Of a DNA stretch of 64,000 nt, positions 1 through 12,235 are shown in pieces; positions within the stretch are counted from its first letter, which is position 1, and every line of letters starts with the position of its first letter. The notes beneath the pieces are model-generated. The model did no database searches. It had not been told where the DNA came from and saw nothing but the letters and a program-made list of their open reading frames with translations. Source of the DNA: Micromonospora parva (GTDB taxonomy: Bacteria > Actinomycetota > Actinomycetes > Mycobacteriales > Micromonosporaceae); assembly GCF_000718515.1 (NCBI RefSeq), contig NZ_JNZS01000005.1, positions 212,397 through 276,396 of the forward strand, in the 5' to 3' direction. The position numbers and the translations under genes are program-made.

Positions 1-295
1 CGCGCCGGGCACCGCGGGCGAGGCCGTCGCGGCGGGAGCCAGCTACCTCGGCGTCGGACCGTGCCACACCACCAGCACCAAGACCGGTCTGCCGGATCCC
101 ATCGGGCCCTCCGGGGTACGTGCCGTCGTCGACGCCGTCGACGTGCCGGTCATCGCGATCGGTGGAGTGACCGCCGCCCGGGTGCCGGCGCTGCGGGCCG
201 CCGGGGCGTACGGGGTGGCGGTGGTCGGTGCCGTCTCCGCCGCCGCCGACCCGGCACTGGCGACCGCCGCGCTGATCGAGGCCCTGACGTGCTGA
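1..295 (+). CDS. thiE: thiamine-phosphate synthase, 3' part
   Basis: C-terminal ~97 codons of a TIM-barrel thiamine-phosphate synthase, which couples hydroxymethylpyrimidine pyrophosphate to thiazole phosphate. The window opens one base before a codon, so the reading frame starts at position 2. Visible are the TSTK phosphate-loop motif (near residue 26 of the fragment), the strand VPVIAIGGV that closes the barrel, and a final VVGAVS loop, all typical of the family C-terminus. Its stop (293-295) overlaps the GTG start of thiO, so it is the first visible gene of the thiamine operon. The promoter and any TPP riboswitch would lie to the left of the window. This looks like the genuine ThiE; the related gene at 2416 is more TenI-like. 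Confidence 0.93.
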   Translation, partial: APGTAGEAVAAGASYLGVGPCHTTSTKTGLPDPIGPSGVRAVVDAVDVPVIAIGGVTAARVPALRAAGAYGVAVVGAVSAAADPALATAALIEALTC

Positions 296-1442
296 CCGGC
301 CGGTTCCCATCAGCGCCGTCGAGCGACCGGGTCCGGCCGGACGTGGCAGTGGTGGGGGCGGGGCCGATCGGGCTCGCGATCGCCTGGCGCTGCGCCGCGC
401 GAGGGCTGCGGGTGGCGGTGCACGATCCCGCGCCCGGCTCGGGGGCGTCGTCGGTGGCCGCCGGGATGCTCTCCCCGGTCGCCGAGGCGTACTTCGGCGA
501 ACGGCAGCTGACCGCGTTGCTGGTGGCGTCCGCCGAGCGCTGGCCGGCGTTCGCCGCCGAGCTGACCGAGGCGACCGGAGTCGGGATCGGCTACCGGACC
601 GAGGGCACACTGATGGTCGGCCTCACCGGCGACGACCTGGCCGAGGCGCGCCGGCTCTGGGCGTACCAGCAGGGGTTGGGCCTGCCGGTGACGCCGCTGC
701 GCCCCAGCGAGCTGCGCGACCGCGAACCGGCGCTCGCCCCCCGGGTGCGCGGCGGCGCGCTCGCGCCCACCGACCACCAGGTCGACCCCCGGCTGCTGGT
801 GCCGGCGCTGCGCACGGCCGCGCAGCGGGCCGGCGTGGTGCTCGTGCCGCAACCGGTCCGGCAGCTGTCCGATCTGGACGCCGGTGTCACGGTGGTCGCC
901 GCCGGCTGCGGGGCCGCCGCGCTCACCGGCCTGCCGGTGCGGCCGGTGAAGGGTCAGATCCTCCGGCTCCGCGCGCCCGACGGCCTCGCGCCGGGCTTCC
1001 GGCACGTGATCCGGGGGTACGCCGACGGCGAGCACGTCTACCTGGTGCCCCGCGACGACGGCGAGGTGGTGCTCGGCGCGACTGTCGAGGAGCGGTCGGA
1101 CACCACGGTCACCGCGGGCGCGGTGCAGCGGCTGCTGCGCGCCGGGGTCGACCTGCTGCCCGAACTGGCCGAGTACGACCTGGTCGAGGCCGTCGCCGGG
1201 CTGCGCCCGGGCACCCCGGACAACGCGCCGATCCTCGGCCCGCTGCCCGACCGGCCGGACGTGCTGGCCGCCACCGGGCATCACCGGCACGGCATCGTGC
1301 TCACCCCGATCACCGCCGACCTGATCGCCGACCTGGTGCTCGGCGGCGGACCCGACCCACTGCTCACGCCCTTGCGGGCGGACCGCTTCGGCCCGACCGG
1401 TGCCGTCGTGGGCGGACCTGAACCGACAATGGAGGGGGACCC

Positions 1443-1452
<10 letters not shown>
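289..1452 (+). CDS. thiO: glycine oxidase ThiO
   Basis: 387-aa FAD-dependent amine oxidase that oxidises glycine to the imine used by ThiG for thiazole synthesis. The N-terminus carries the dinucleotide-binding motif GAGPIGLAIAW (residues ~21-31), and the C-terminal part has the DAO-family signature GLRPGTPDNAPILGP followed by the ATGHHRHGI segment near the flavin. The GTG at 289 is chosen because it overlaps the thiE stop (translational coupling) and leaves a short lead before the FAD motif; an ATG at 61 in the same frame would lie inside thiE and is rejected. The last 10 bases overlap thiS. Confidence 0.93.
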
Positions 1453-5583
<4,131 letters not shown>

Positions 5584-5636
5584 CCTGCCCGCTGGGCCGG
5601 GCCGTCAGTGGTCCGGTGCGCGGGTTGCCGTGGGTT

Positions 5637-5705
5637 GATCGACTCGGGTTCATGAATGTCGGGTCGTCCGGGTGACTGTGTCAGCCCGGACGACCCGAGT
5701 CGATC
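5637..5705. terminator. nested hairpins between convergent genes
   Basis: Inner stem: left arm 5659-5672 and right arm 5685-5698, 14 bp perfect (TCGGGTCGTCCGGG). Outer stem: GATCGACT at 5637-5644 with AGTCGATC at 5698-5705. The left outer arm plus GGG can also pair with the shared right side (CCCGAGTCGATC), giving an alternative fold. It lies between the stop of thiC and the stop of the minus-strand membrane-protein gene, as expected for a bidirectional terminator. No T-run follows, which is usual at this GC content. Confidence 0.6.
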
Positions 5706-5707
5706 GG

Positions 5708-8700
5708 TCAGTCGCGGTGGTGTCGGCCGCTGGAGCGCAACGACCGGCGGCCGTTCTCCTGCTCGGGCTCGTTGTCCGACACCGGCTTGCTCAGCCCGGC
5801 GACCCAGTCGACGAATTCCTCGTCCTGGGTGGCCAGCGGCTCGGCCGCATCCGACGTCTTCGGGCCCTCCTCGTCGGCACGGGACCGGTTGCGGCGGAAC
5901 AGCCCACCGAGTCGTCCTCGCCGGGAGGGTTGCTCCGCCACCTGTGCCGGTGACGTGGCGTCGGCACCCGCCGGATCGCCGGTGCCGCTGTCGGTCGCAC
6001 CGGCGGGCGCGCCCACCGTCCCCGGCAACTCCGTCGGCTTCGGGTGTTGGGCCGCTACTGTCGGCTCGCTGGTGCCGGTCGAGGTCGTCCGTGCCGACGA
6101 GCTGTCCCGCGGTTCCGTCGACCTGGCGCGCCGGGAGGTGTCGAACGCGTTCCAGGTGCCGGCCCGGCTCAGATCCGGCAACGGTGCCCGATGCCGGGGC
6201 CTGGGCGTCGGCTCGGTCGGCTCGTCGGGCCCCCTCGAACCGTCCGACGCCGTCGTCTCGGGCTCGGCGGCCTGCGGTGGCACCGTCCACGCCGAGGTGA
6301 CCGGCCAGGCCGACGGTGCGGGCGTCCAGCGGTCCGTGTCCGGGTCATCGGCGGCGGTGGCCCCGAACAACCCGGCGGCGGGAACCTCGGGGGCGGGCCC
6401 GGCGCTGTCGATGCCCCCGGCGATCACCGAGTCACTGGTCGGGTCGGCCGGTGCTGTCGAGCTGCCCGTGCCGGTCTTCGGAGCGCGTGGGGAGGCGGTG
6501 GCCGCCGCGGCAGAGTCGCCGGTCGCTGTCGGTGCCGCCGGTGCTCGCGCCGCGTCAGCTGGGGCGGTCGGTGCGTGTGTCGCCCCGGCGGTGGTGGTCG
6601 GTGCCTCGGCGGTTGCCGTGGCCGGTGACTCGGCGTCGGCCGGCACCGGCGTCGTGCCGCCTCCGGCGGCCGTCGAGCGGGCCGGCGTTCGCTTCGAGCC
6701 GGTGGCCGTTGCTCGCCGCCCGCCGGGAGCGGTGCTGCGGGCTGCTGCCGTGTCGGCGTCAGCAGCCGACGTGGGCTCGGACGTCGCGCTCGACCGCTCA
6801 CCCGGGCTCTCCTGGCCGGGCACCGCAGTGGCGGTGGCCGCGTCGGAGCCAACGCTGTCGGCGGACCTGCCCGGCCCGGTCGCCCTCTTGGCGCGGTCGG
6901 GAGCCGTCTCGTCGGTGCTCGTCTCGGGGGTGCTCGTGTCGGGGGTGGCCGTCGTGTCGGTGGGGGACGTGCCGTCAGCCACGGCGTCCGGGTCGGTCTT
7001 CGGCTTGCGGGCTCGCCGCGGCTTGATCGTCTGCGGCGGCTCGGGCGTGCCGTGGCCGGTCGTGTCCGTGCCGGGTGCGTCGGTGCTGGTCGTGTGCGTG
7101 CTGGTCGTGTCCGTGCCGGGTGCGTCGGTGCTGGTCGTGTGCGTGCCGGTCGTGTCCGTGCCGGGTGCGTCGGTGCTGGTCGGGGTGGCGGCCTTGCGGG
7201 TGGTGCGCCGACCGGTCAGCTTGCCGCTCGTGCCCGTCGCCACGCTGTCGGTCGGCCCGTCGGCCGCTCGGCCGCCTGCCGGGTTGGTGGCGTCGGTGCG
7301 TCCGGCGGCGCTGCTGGTCGCGGTGGCGGCACTGGCGTCGGTGCTGGCCGAGGGCCCGGTCGTGGCCGGGGCGTCATCGTCGCGCACCGAGGGCGTCTGG
7401 GCTGCCGCGGCGAGTTCACCGGTCGGCGCGGTCAGCCAGGCAGCGGACTGAGTCGGACCGGCGGGAGACAACGAACCAGCGGAAGACAGCGGATCAGCGG
7501 CGGACAACGGACCAGCGGGAGACGCCGGGCCGGCGGGGGACAGCGGATCCGCCGGAGACGGCGGGGTGGAGGCGGACGGAGCAGCGGCGGGAGTCGGGCC
7601 GTGCTGGCCGCTCGCTGTGGTCCCCGGCCAGTCCCAGTGGGCCGGGACGGTGCGTACGCCCTCGGGGTCGCCCGTCGGCCACGGGCCGGCGACGACGTCC
7701 GGCTGCGCGCGGGTGGACAGTTCGGCGTTGGCCGATTCCGGGTCGGCGCGCTCGGCGGTGTCCCGATCGTTCGCCGACGCGGCGTCGGGCAACGCCGGGC
7801 CGGCGGGCAGTGGGCGCAGGATGGCGGTGGGCTTGATCGCCTGTGGATCGGCGGTACGGGTGCCCGTCGGCCAGCGCAGCAGCGCGGCGGCGGCCGCGCC
7901 GAGTGCTCCGGCGAGGATCGCGATCAACGAGCCGTAGTAGGGGGTGGCCTGGTAGCGGTCCACCGCGTCACCCGGACCGGCGGTCAGGTAGGCGAACGCC
8001 ACCAGCACCGGTCCGGCCACCCCGGTGGCCCCGCTGACCAGTGGGGCCTGGCCGCGCCAGCGAGCCAGCCCGGCGGTCGCCGCGCCGGCCAGCAGCGCCA
8101 CGGTGGGCAGCAGGAGCAGCGCCAGCCGCTGGGCGGCGGCGTCGCCGAGCCAGCTCGGCTCCAGCACGCCGAGCCGGACGGTCGGCAGCGGGCCGACAGT
8201 GCCGAGCGACGGTAGGACGGAGATGAGCGCCAGCAACCAGACCGCACCGGCCACTGCCGTCATGTTCCAGCCCAGCTCGGGCCGGAACAGGACGGCGATC
8301 GCCGCGCCCGCCCCGATCACCGCACCGACCATGGCGCAGATGCCCACCGCCCAGACCGGGTCGACGGAGATCAGCTCCGCGGCGCGGGCGGGCTGCATGC
8401 AGAGCGGGGCGATGACTGTGGCGCCGAGCGCCGCCGCGCCACCGACCGCCAACTGCCGGCCGGTGCTGGCCGCCGGAACGTCGCGGCGGGCGAGGCGTCC
8501 GGTCAGGACGGCACCAGCCACGGCGGCGTTCGCGGCGAACCAGCCCACCCAGACGAGCTGGGCCGGCCACTGGTTGACTGTCGTACCGGTGAATGCGCCG
8601 GTCAGGCGGACGATGCCGAAACCGTACGCGACGCCGAGCTGGCCGGCTCCGGCCAGCACGCTCACCCCGAGCGCCGTGAGCAGCAGTTTGCCCCAGGTCC

Positions 8701-8710
8701 GAAAGGCCAT
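5708..8710 (-). CDS. polytopic membrane protein with ~700-aa disordered repeat-rich tail
   Basis: 1000-aa protein I do not recognise. The first ~300 residues hold about eight hydrophobic segments; the remaining ~700 are Ala/Pro/Thr/Asp/Ser-rich and predicted disordered, with runs of SPAGPLS-type units and 15-residue units TDAPGTDTTSTHTTS encoded by a 45-bp tandem repeat. The extreme C-terminus is basic and acidic by turns (RRNRSRADEEG, then DEEFVDWVAGLSKP), which may be a short interaction motif. Start ATG 8710 is chosen because the hydrophobic domain begins a few residues later; an in-frame ATG at 8833 would run into the cupin gene. Function unknown; the tail suggests a cytoplasmic tether or scaffold. 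Confidence 0.75.
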   Translation of the reverse strand: MAFRTWGKLLLTALGVSVLAGAGQLGVAYGFGIVRLTGAFTGTTVNQWPAQLVWVGWFAANAAVAGAVLTGRLARRDVPAASTGRQLAVGGAAALGATVIAPLCMQPARAAELISVDPVWAVGICAMVGAVIGAGAAIAVLFRPELGWNMTAVAGAVWLLALISVLPSLGTVGPLPTVRLGVLEPSWLGDAAAQRLALLLLPTVALLAGAATAGLARWRGQAPLVSGATGVAGPVLVAFAYLTAGPGDAVDRYQATPYYGSLIAILAGALGAAAAALLRWPTGTRTADPQAIKPTAILRPLPAGPALPDAASANDRDTAERADPESANAELSTRAQPDVVAGPWPTGDPEGVRTVPAHWDWPGTTASGQHGPTPAAAPSASTPPSPADPLSPAGPASPAGPLSAADPLSSAGSLSPAGPTQSAAWLTAPTGELAAAAQTPSVRDDDAPATTGPSASTDASAATATSSAAGRTDATNPAGGRAADGPTDSVATGTSGKLTGRRTTRKAATPTSTDAPGTDTTGTHTTSTDAPGTDTTSTHTTSTDAPGTDTTGHGTPEPPQTIKPRRARKPKTDPDAVADGTSPTDTTATPDTSTPETSTDETAPDRAKRATGPGRSADSVGSDAATATAVPGQESPGERSSATSEPTSAADADTAAARSTAPGGRRATATGSKRTPARSTAAGGGTTPVPADAESPATATAEAPTTTAGATHAPTAPADAARAPAAPTATGDSAAAATASPRAPKTGTGSSTAPADPTSDSVIAGGIDSAGPAPEVPAAGLFGATAADDPDTDRWTPAPSAWPVTSAWTVPPQAAEPETTASDGSRGPDEPTEPTPRPRHRAPLPDLSRAGTWNAFDTSRRARSTEPRDSSSARTTSTGTSEPTVAAQHPKPTELPGTVGAPAGATDSGTGDPAGADATSPAQVAEQPSRRGRLGGLFRRNRSRADEEGPKTSDAAEPLATQDEEFVDWVAGLSKPVSDNEPEQENGRRSLRSSGRHHRD
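7062..7181. repeat. 45-bp tandem repeat (2.7 copies)
   Basis: Units start at 7062, 7107 and 7152 (plus strand GTGTCCGTGCCGGGTGCGTC...), the third partial. Read on the minus strand it encodes 15-residue Thr/Asp-rich units in the disordered tail of the membrane protein. Units are nearly identical, so copy number probably varies between strains. Confidence 0.85.
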
Positions 8711-8766
8711 GTCCGGCACGTTACGCACCTGGTACACCCGATAGCCAACGGCGCGCCGCGCGGCAC

Positions 8767-8782
8767 GCCGGTGGCCACCGGC
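8767..8782. terminator. short palindrome after the cupin gene
   Basis: Perfect 16-bp palindrome GCCGGTGGCCACCGGC just beyond the cupin stop (8787-8789). Possible terminator of the ATPase-oxidoreductase-cupin operon; with no loop and no T-run this is weak. Confidence 0.35.
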
Positions 8783-8786
8783 GGGT

Positions 8787-9095
8787 CTACTTGAGTTCGA
8801 CCAGCCGGGCCAGGTAAGTCGTATCCCCGACATTGGTCAGCATGTGCACCGCGCCCGGGTCCCGGTAGACCACCCCGCCGGTGGGCTCGTCGGCGTCGAT
8901 CCGGGTGCCGTCGACGGTCTGTACGACGTTCTTGGCGCCCTCGATCGCCACCACCAGGTAGGGGTGGTCGTGCCGGTGCAGCGGTTGCCGCTCGCCCGGT
9001 TCGAGGCGGATGTGCCAGACCCGGACCCGGTCGTTCTCGTACACGATCTCCTGACCCACCGGTCCGAGTTCGGTTCCGTCGATCACGTCGGTCAT
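8787..9095 (-). CDS. small cupin-domain protein
   Basis: 102-aa single-domain cupin. The motif ERQPLHRHDHPYLVVAIEG gives the His-rich first cupin motif and VYRDPGAVHMLTNVGDT the second, including the third metal-type His, so a metal-binding beta-barrel is likely. Its ATG overlaps the stop of the luciferase-like oxidoreductase (ATGA), so the two are translationally coupled and presumably work on the same substrate. Could be a dioxygenase, an isomerase or a binding protein; the sequence does not decide. Confidence 0.85.
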   Translation of the reverse strand: MTDVIDGTELGPVGQEIVYENDRVRVWHIRLEPGERQPLHRHDHPYLVVAIEGAKNVVQTVDGTRIDADEPTGGVVYRDPGAVHMLTNVGDTTYLARLVELK

Positions 9096-10042
9096 CGTGC
9101 TCCGTCCAGTTGGGGCAGCACCTCGGCGGCGATCAGCTCAAGGTGGTCGAGATCATCGAAGTCGATCAGGCGCAGGTGGACCCGCGTGGTGCCGATGGCG
9201 GCGAACTCGTTGATCCGTTGCGCGAGTTGCGCGGGGGAGCCGACCACCGGGTCCTCCGGAGGCAGCGCGCTCTTCTCGTGCAGGGGCGCGGCCCGACGCT
9301 GGGCCTCCGCGTCGGTGCGGCCGATGGCGACGACGATGCCGGCGGAGAGCACCAACGGGTCGCGCCCGGACTCCGCCCGTCCGGTCCGCTCACACGCCTC
9401 GCGCACCCGGTCGTACGCCTCGGCGGTGACGGCCACGGACTTGAACGGCATGTTGAACTCGTCGGCGTACCGGGCGGCCAGTTCGGGTGTGCGCTTGGGG
9501 CCGCGCCCGCCCACGATGATCGGCGGGCCGGGAACCTGCACCGGCTTGGGCAGCGCGGGAGCGTCCACCAGCCGGTAGTGGTCGCCGGTGAAGGTGTACG
9601 TCTGGCCGGGCGGGGTGCCCCACAAACCGGTGATCACCTCCAGCTGCTCGGCGAGCCGGTCGAAGCGCTCGCCGACCGCCGGGAACGGGATGCCGTACGA
9701 GGTGTGCTCGCGCTCGTACCAGCCGGCGCCGATGCCCAGGTCGACCCGGCCACCGCTCATCTGGTCGACCTGCGCGACCATCACCGCGAGCGGGCCGGGC
9801 AGGCGGAACGTGGCCGACGTCACCAGGGTGCCGAGCCGGATCCGTTCGGTTTCCCGGGCCAGGGCGGCGAGGGTCAGCCAGGCGTCCGTCGGGCCGGGCA
9901 GGCCCGGGTCCGCGCCCATCGACTGGTAGTGATCGGCGCGGAGGAAGCCCTCGTAGCCGCAGGCCTCAACCAGCCGGGCGAACCGGAGCTGGGTGTCGTA
10001 GCTGGCGCCACGGTTCGGCTCGGTGAAGACCGACACCCGCAT
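9092..10042 (-). CDS. LLM-class F420-dependent oxidoreductase
   Basis: 316-aa luciferase-like TIM-barrel oxidoreductase (bacterial luciferase superfamily), probably using F420 or FMN. Typical signatures: the N-terminal MRVSVFTE strand, DQMSGGRVDLGIGAGWYEREH (near residue 95) and PPIIVGGRGPKRTPELAARYADEFN (near residue 170). ATG 10042 is chosen as the family-type start; it follows the ABC ATPase gene by 2 bp. Position in an operon with an NMT1/THI5-type transporter suggests oxidation of the imported compound. Substrate unknown. Confidence 0.88.
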   Translation of the reverse strand: MRVSVFTEPNRGASYDTQLRFARLVEACGYEGFLRADHYQSMGADPGLPGPTDAWLTLAALARETERIRLGTLVTSATFRLPGPLAVMVAQVDQMSGGRVDLGIGAGWYEREHTSYGIPFPAVGERFDRLAEQLEVITGLWGTPPGQTYTFTGDHYRLVDAPALPKPVQVPGPPIIVGGRGPKRTPELAARYADEFNMPFKSVAVTAEAYDRVREACERTGRAESGRDPLVLSAGIVVAIGRTDAEAQRRAAPLHEKSALPPEDPVVGSPAQLAQRINEFAAIGTTRVHLRLIDFDDLDHLELIAAEVLPQLDGAR

Positions 10043-10044
10043 GG

Positions 10045-10830
10045 TCAGTGTCCTTCCGCGCCGACGGAGGCCGGCTGCTCGCGTTCCATCAGCAGTTCGT
10101 GCAGGTCGGCACTGACCTGGGCGACGTCGGCCAGGTGGGCGTTGCGGCCCAGGGTGCGGGGCCGGGGGATGGCCACCTCGACGACCTTGCGGATCCGGCC
10201 GGGACGGGGGCTCAGCACGACCACCCGGTCGGCGAGCAGCACCGCCTCGTCGATCGAGTGGGTGACGAAGACGATCGTCGGCTTGTTCTCCATGTGCACC
10301 CGCTGGAGTTCGCCGGAGAGTTCCTCGCGGGTGAGCGCGTCCAGCGCGGAGAACGGCTCGTCCATCAGCATCACCCGGGGCTCGCCGATCAGCGACCGGC
10401 ACAGTGACACCCGCTGCTGCATGCCGCCGGAGAGCTCGTGCGGCAGCCGCTTCTCGAAGCCGGCCAACCCAGCCACGTCGAGCAGTTGCCGGGCCCGTTC
10501 CCGGTGCTTGGCGCGGCTCCAGCCGAAGATCTCCACGGGCAGCAGGACGTTGTCCAGCACGGTGCGCCAGGGCAGCAGCGCCGGCTTCTGGAACAGCATG
10601 GCGATGTCCTGGCGCGGGCGGGTGATTGGCGTACCGGCGACGGTGATCTCACCGGCGCTCAGCGGGAGCAGGCCGGCGATCAGCCGCAGCAGAGTGGACT
10701 TGCCGCAGCCGGAGCGGCCGAGCACGGCGACGAACTCGCCCTCGGCGACGTCGAGGTCGATGCCGCGCAGCGCCTCCACCCGGCCGGACCGGCCCTCGAA
10801 GGTTCGGGACACCCCGGACAGTCGGATCAT
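10045..10830 (-). CDS. ABC transporter ATPase (SsuB/TauB type)
   Basis: 261-aa nucleotide-binding subunit of an NMT1/THI5-class importer. Walker A GRSGCGKST (near residue 38), Q-loop FQKPALLPW, signature LSGGMQQRV (near residue 135), Walker B VMLMDEPFSALD and switch His FVTHSIDEA are all present. The PALLPW form of the Q-loop is typical of nitrate/sulfonate/taurine/pyrimidine importers. ATG 10830 has a GGAGG upstream and begins just before the first strand; longer in-frame starts add non-conserved sequence. Divergent from the genes for its binding protein and permease. Confidence 0.93.
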   Translation of the reverse strand: MIRLSGVSRTFEGRSGRVEALRGIDLDVAEGEFVAVLGRSGCGKSTLLRLIAGLLPLSAGEITVAGTPITRPRQDIAMLFQKPALLPWRTVLDNVLLPVEIFGWSRAKHRERARQLLDVAGLAGFEKRLPHELSGGMQQRVSLCRSLIGEPRVMLMDEPFSALDALTREELSGELQRVHMENKPTIVFVTHSIDEAVLLADRVVVLSPRPGRIRKVVEVAIPRPRTLGRNAHLADVAQVSADLHELLMEREQPASVGAEGH

Positions 10831-11100
10831 CTCCGGCGTACCTCCGCTGAGTCGAGGGTCAGGAATCCGACAAAGGCTAACCGCCGTGTCGAGGTATGGC
10901 ACCGGCTGGGGTGGTCGTCATGTTGTTTCCGTTCCGCAACCCGATACGCCTGGCGTCACAACTGTGGGTTTCTCGTACGCTGTGCCCGCGAAGAGTCCCC
11001 TCACGACGGCGGAGCCCGGCTTCCACCCCTCTCGCCGGCCCGTCATAACAACCCCCTCCGGTGGCCTGCCGGCCCCGGTCGGAAAGGACATGGTGCACTG

Positions 11101-12132
11101 ATGAGAAGGCTGACCCGTACGGTCGCTACGGCCGCGCTGGCCACCGCCCTCGCCCTTGTCTCCGCCTGCAGCAGCGGGTCGGATTCGGCCGACGACGTCA
11201 AGGGCGGCGACGGCAAGGCGCTGGAGAAGGTGACCTACCTCACCTCGTTCGGCAACTTCGGCCGTGACTCCTACGCCTGGGTGGCAAAGGACAAGGGCTT
11301 CTTCAAGGAAGCCGGCTTCGACGTCGAGATCAAGGCCGGCCAGGGCACCGGCGGCGTGATCCAGACCGTCGTCGGCGGCCAGGCCGACTTCGGCCCGATC
11401 GACCTCACCGGCGGTCTGCTCCAGCTCGGCAACGGCCAGGCGAAGGACTTCACCGCGGTGGCCGCGATCCAGCAGCGCACCATGGCGGGCATCGCCACCG
11501 TCGAGGGCAAGAACATCAGCTCCCCGAAGGACCTGGAGGGCAAGAAGCTCGCCGACACCCCCGGGTCCGTGGTCCGCAACCTCTTCCCGACGTACGCCCG
11601 GCTCGCCGGTGTGGACGCGACCAAGGTGACCTGGGTCAACGGTGAGGCGCAGAACCTGATCGGCACGCTGGCCTCCGGCTCGGTGGACGGCATCGGTCAG
11701 TTCGTCGTCGGTCAGCCGACCATCGAGGCGGCGGCCAAGAAGAAGGCCGTCATGCTGCCGTACAGCAACGTGATGCAGGACCTCTACGGCAACGTGCTGA
11801 TCACCTCCTCGAAGATCGCCAAGGAGAAGCCCGAGATGGTGAAGCGGTTCACCGCGGCGCTGCTCAAGGGCCTCGAGTACAGCCTGGCGAACTCCAAGGA
11901 GGCCGCCGACATCCTGAAGAAGAACGTCGACGCCACCAACCCGGTCTCCGCCGCCGCCGAGCTGGACCTGATGGCCGCGTACGTCCGCTCCGGCAACACC
12001 GGCACCGCGATCGGCACCCTGGACAGCGGCCGGGTCGCCAAGAGCATCGCCATCCTGCAGGGCGCCGGCGCGCTGAAGCAGAACATCACCCCCGAGCAGA
12101 TCATCGACTTCAGCCTCGCGCCGAAGGCCTGA
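11101..12132 (+). CDS. NMT1/THI5-like substrate-binding lipoprotein
   Basis: 343-aa periplasmic-binding-protein-like lipoprotein. A signal peptide with lipobox LVSAC (Cys ~21) is followed by the NMT1/SsuA-type fold: DKGFFKEAGFDVEIKAG, GGQADFG, LEGKKLADTPGS. This family binds sulfonates, nitrate, aromatic acids or thiamine/riboflavin precursors. It lies ~6 kb from the thiamine operon and next to an F420-type oxidoreductase, so either vitamin-precursor salvage or uptake and oxidation of a heterocycle is possible. A GGAAAGGACATGGTGCACTG leader precedes ATG 11101. A hairpin follows the gene before the permease. Confidence 0.9.
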   Translation: MRRLTRTVATAALATALALVSACSSGSDSADDVKGGDGKALEKVTYLTSFGNFGRDSYAWVAKDKGFFKEAGFDVEIKAGQGTGGVIQTVVGGQADFGPIDLTGGLLQLGNGQAKDFTAVAAIQQRTMAGIATVEGKNISSPKDLEGKKLADTPGSVVRNLFPTYARLAGVDATKVTWVNGEAQNLIGTLASGSVDGIGQFVVGQPTIEAAAKKKAVMLPYSNVMQDLYGNVLITSSKIAKEKPEMVKRFTAALLKGLEYSLANSKEAADILKKNVDATNPVSAAAELDLMAAYVRSGNTGTAIGTLDSGRVAKSIAILQGAGALKQNITPEQIIDFSLAPKA

Positions 12133-12149
12133 TCGTCCGGTCGTCATCA

Positions 12150-12187
12150 GGGGGTACGTTCCGCCGATCCCGGTGGGGCGTACCCCC
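12150..12187 (+). terminator. intercistronic hairpin after the binding-protein gene
   Basis: GGGGGTACG (12150-12158) pairs with CGTACCCCC (12179-12187), with further pairing possible in the loop. It sits 18 bp after the binding-protein stop and before the permease, where partial termination or 3'-end protection would make binding protein more abundant than permease. Confidence 0.5.
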
Positions 12188-12235
12188 GACGCTCGTCGGC
12201 CCCCGGCGGGCCGTGGGATTTCGAGGAGGACAGAG

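Noticed and set aside
7062..7181. CRISPR-like repeat spacing
   Set aside because: Units are contiguous, coding and without variable spacers.
7052..8215. Long plus-strand frame opposite the membrane-protein gene
   Set aside because: Gly/Arg repeats mirror the antisense repeat-rich gene; no start signal or family.
10831..11100. TPP riboswitch between the ATPase and binding-protein genes
   Set aside because: Neither CTGAGA nor the ACCTGATCTGGATAATGCCAGCG-type core could be found (motif checked in parts).
9110..11101. 663-codon plus-strand frame opposite the oxidoreductase and ATPase genes
   Set aside because: Antisense to clear protein families; typical high-GC shadow.
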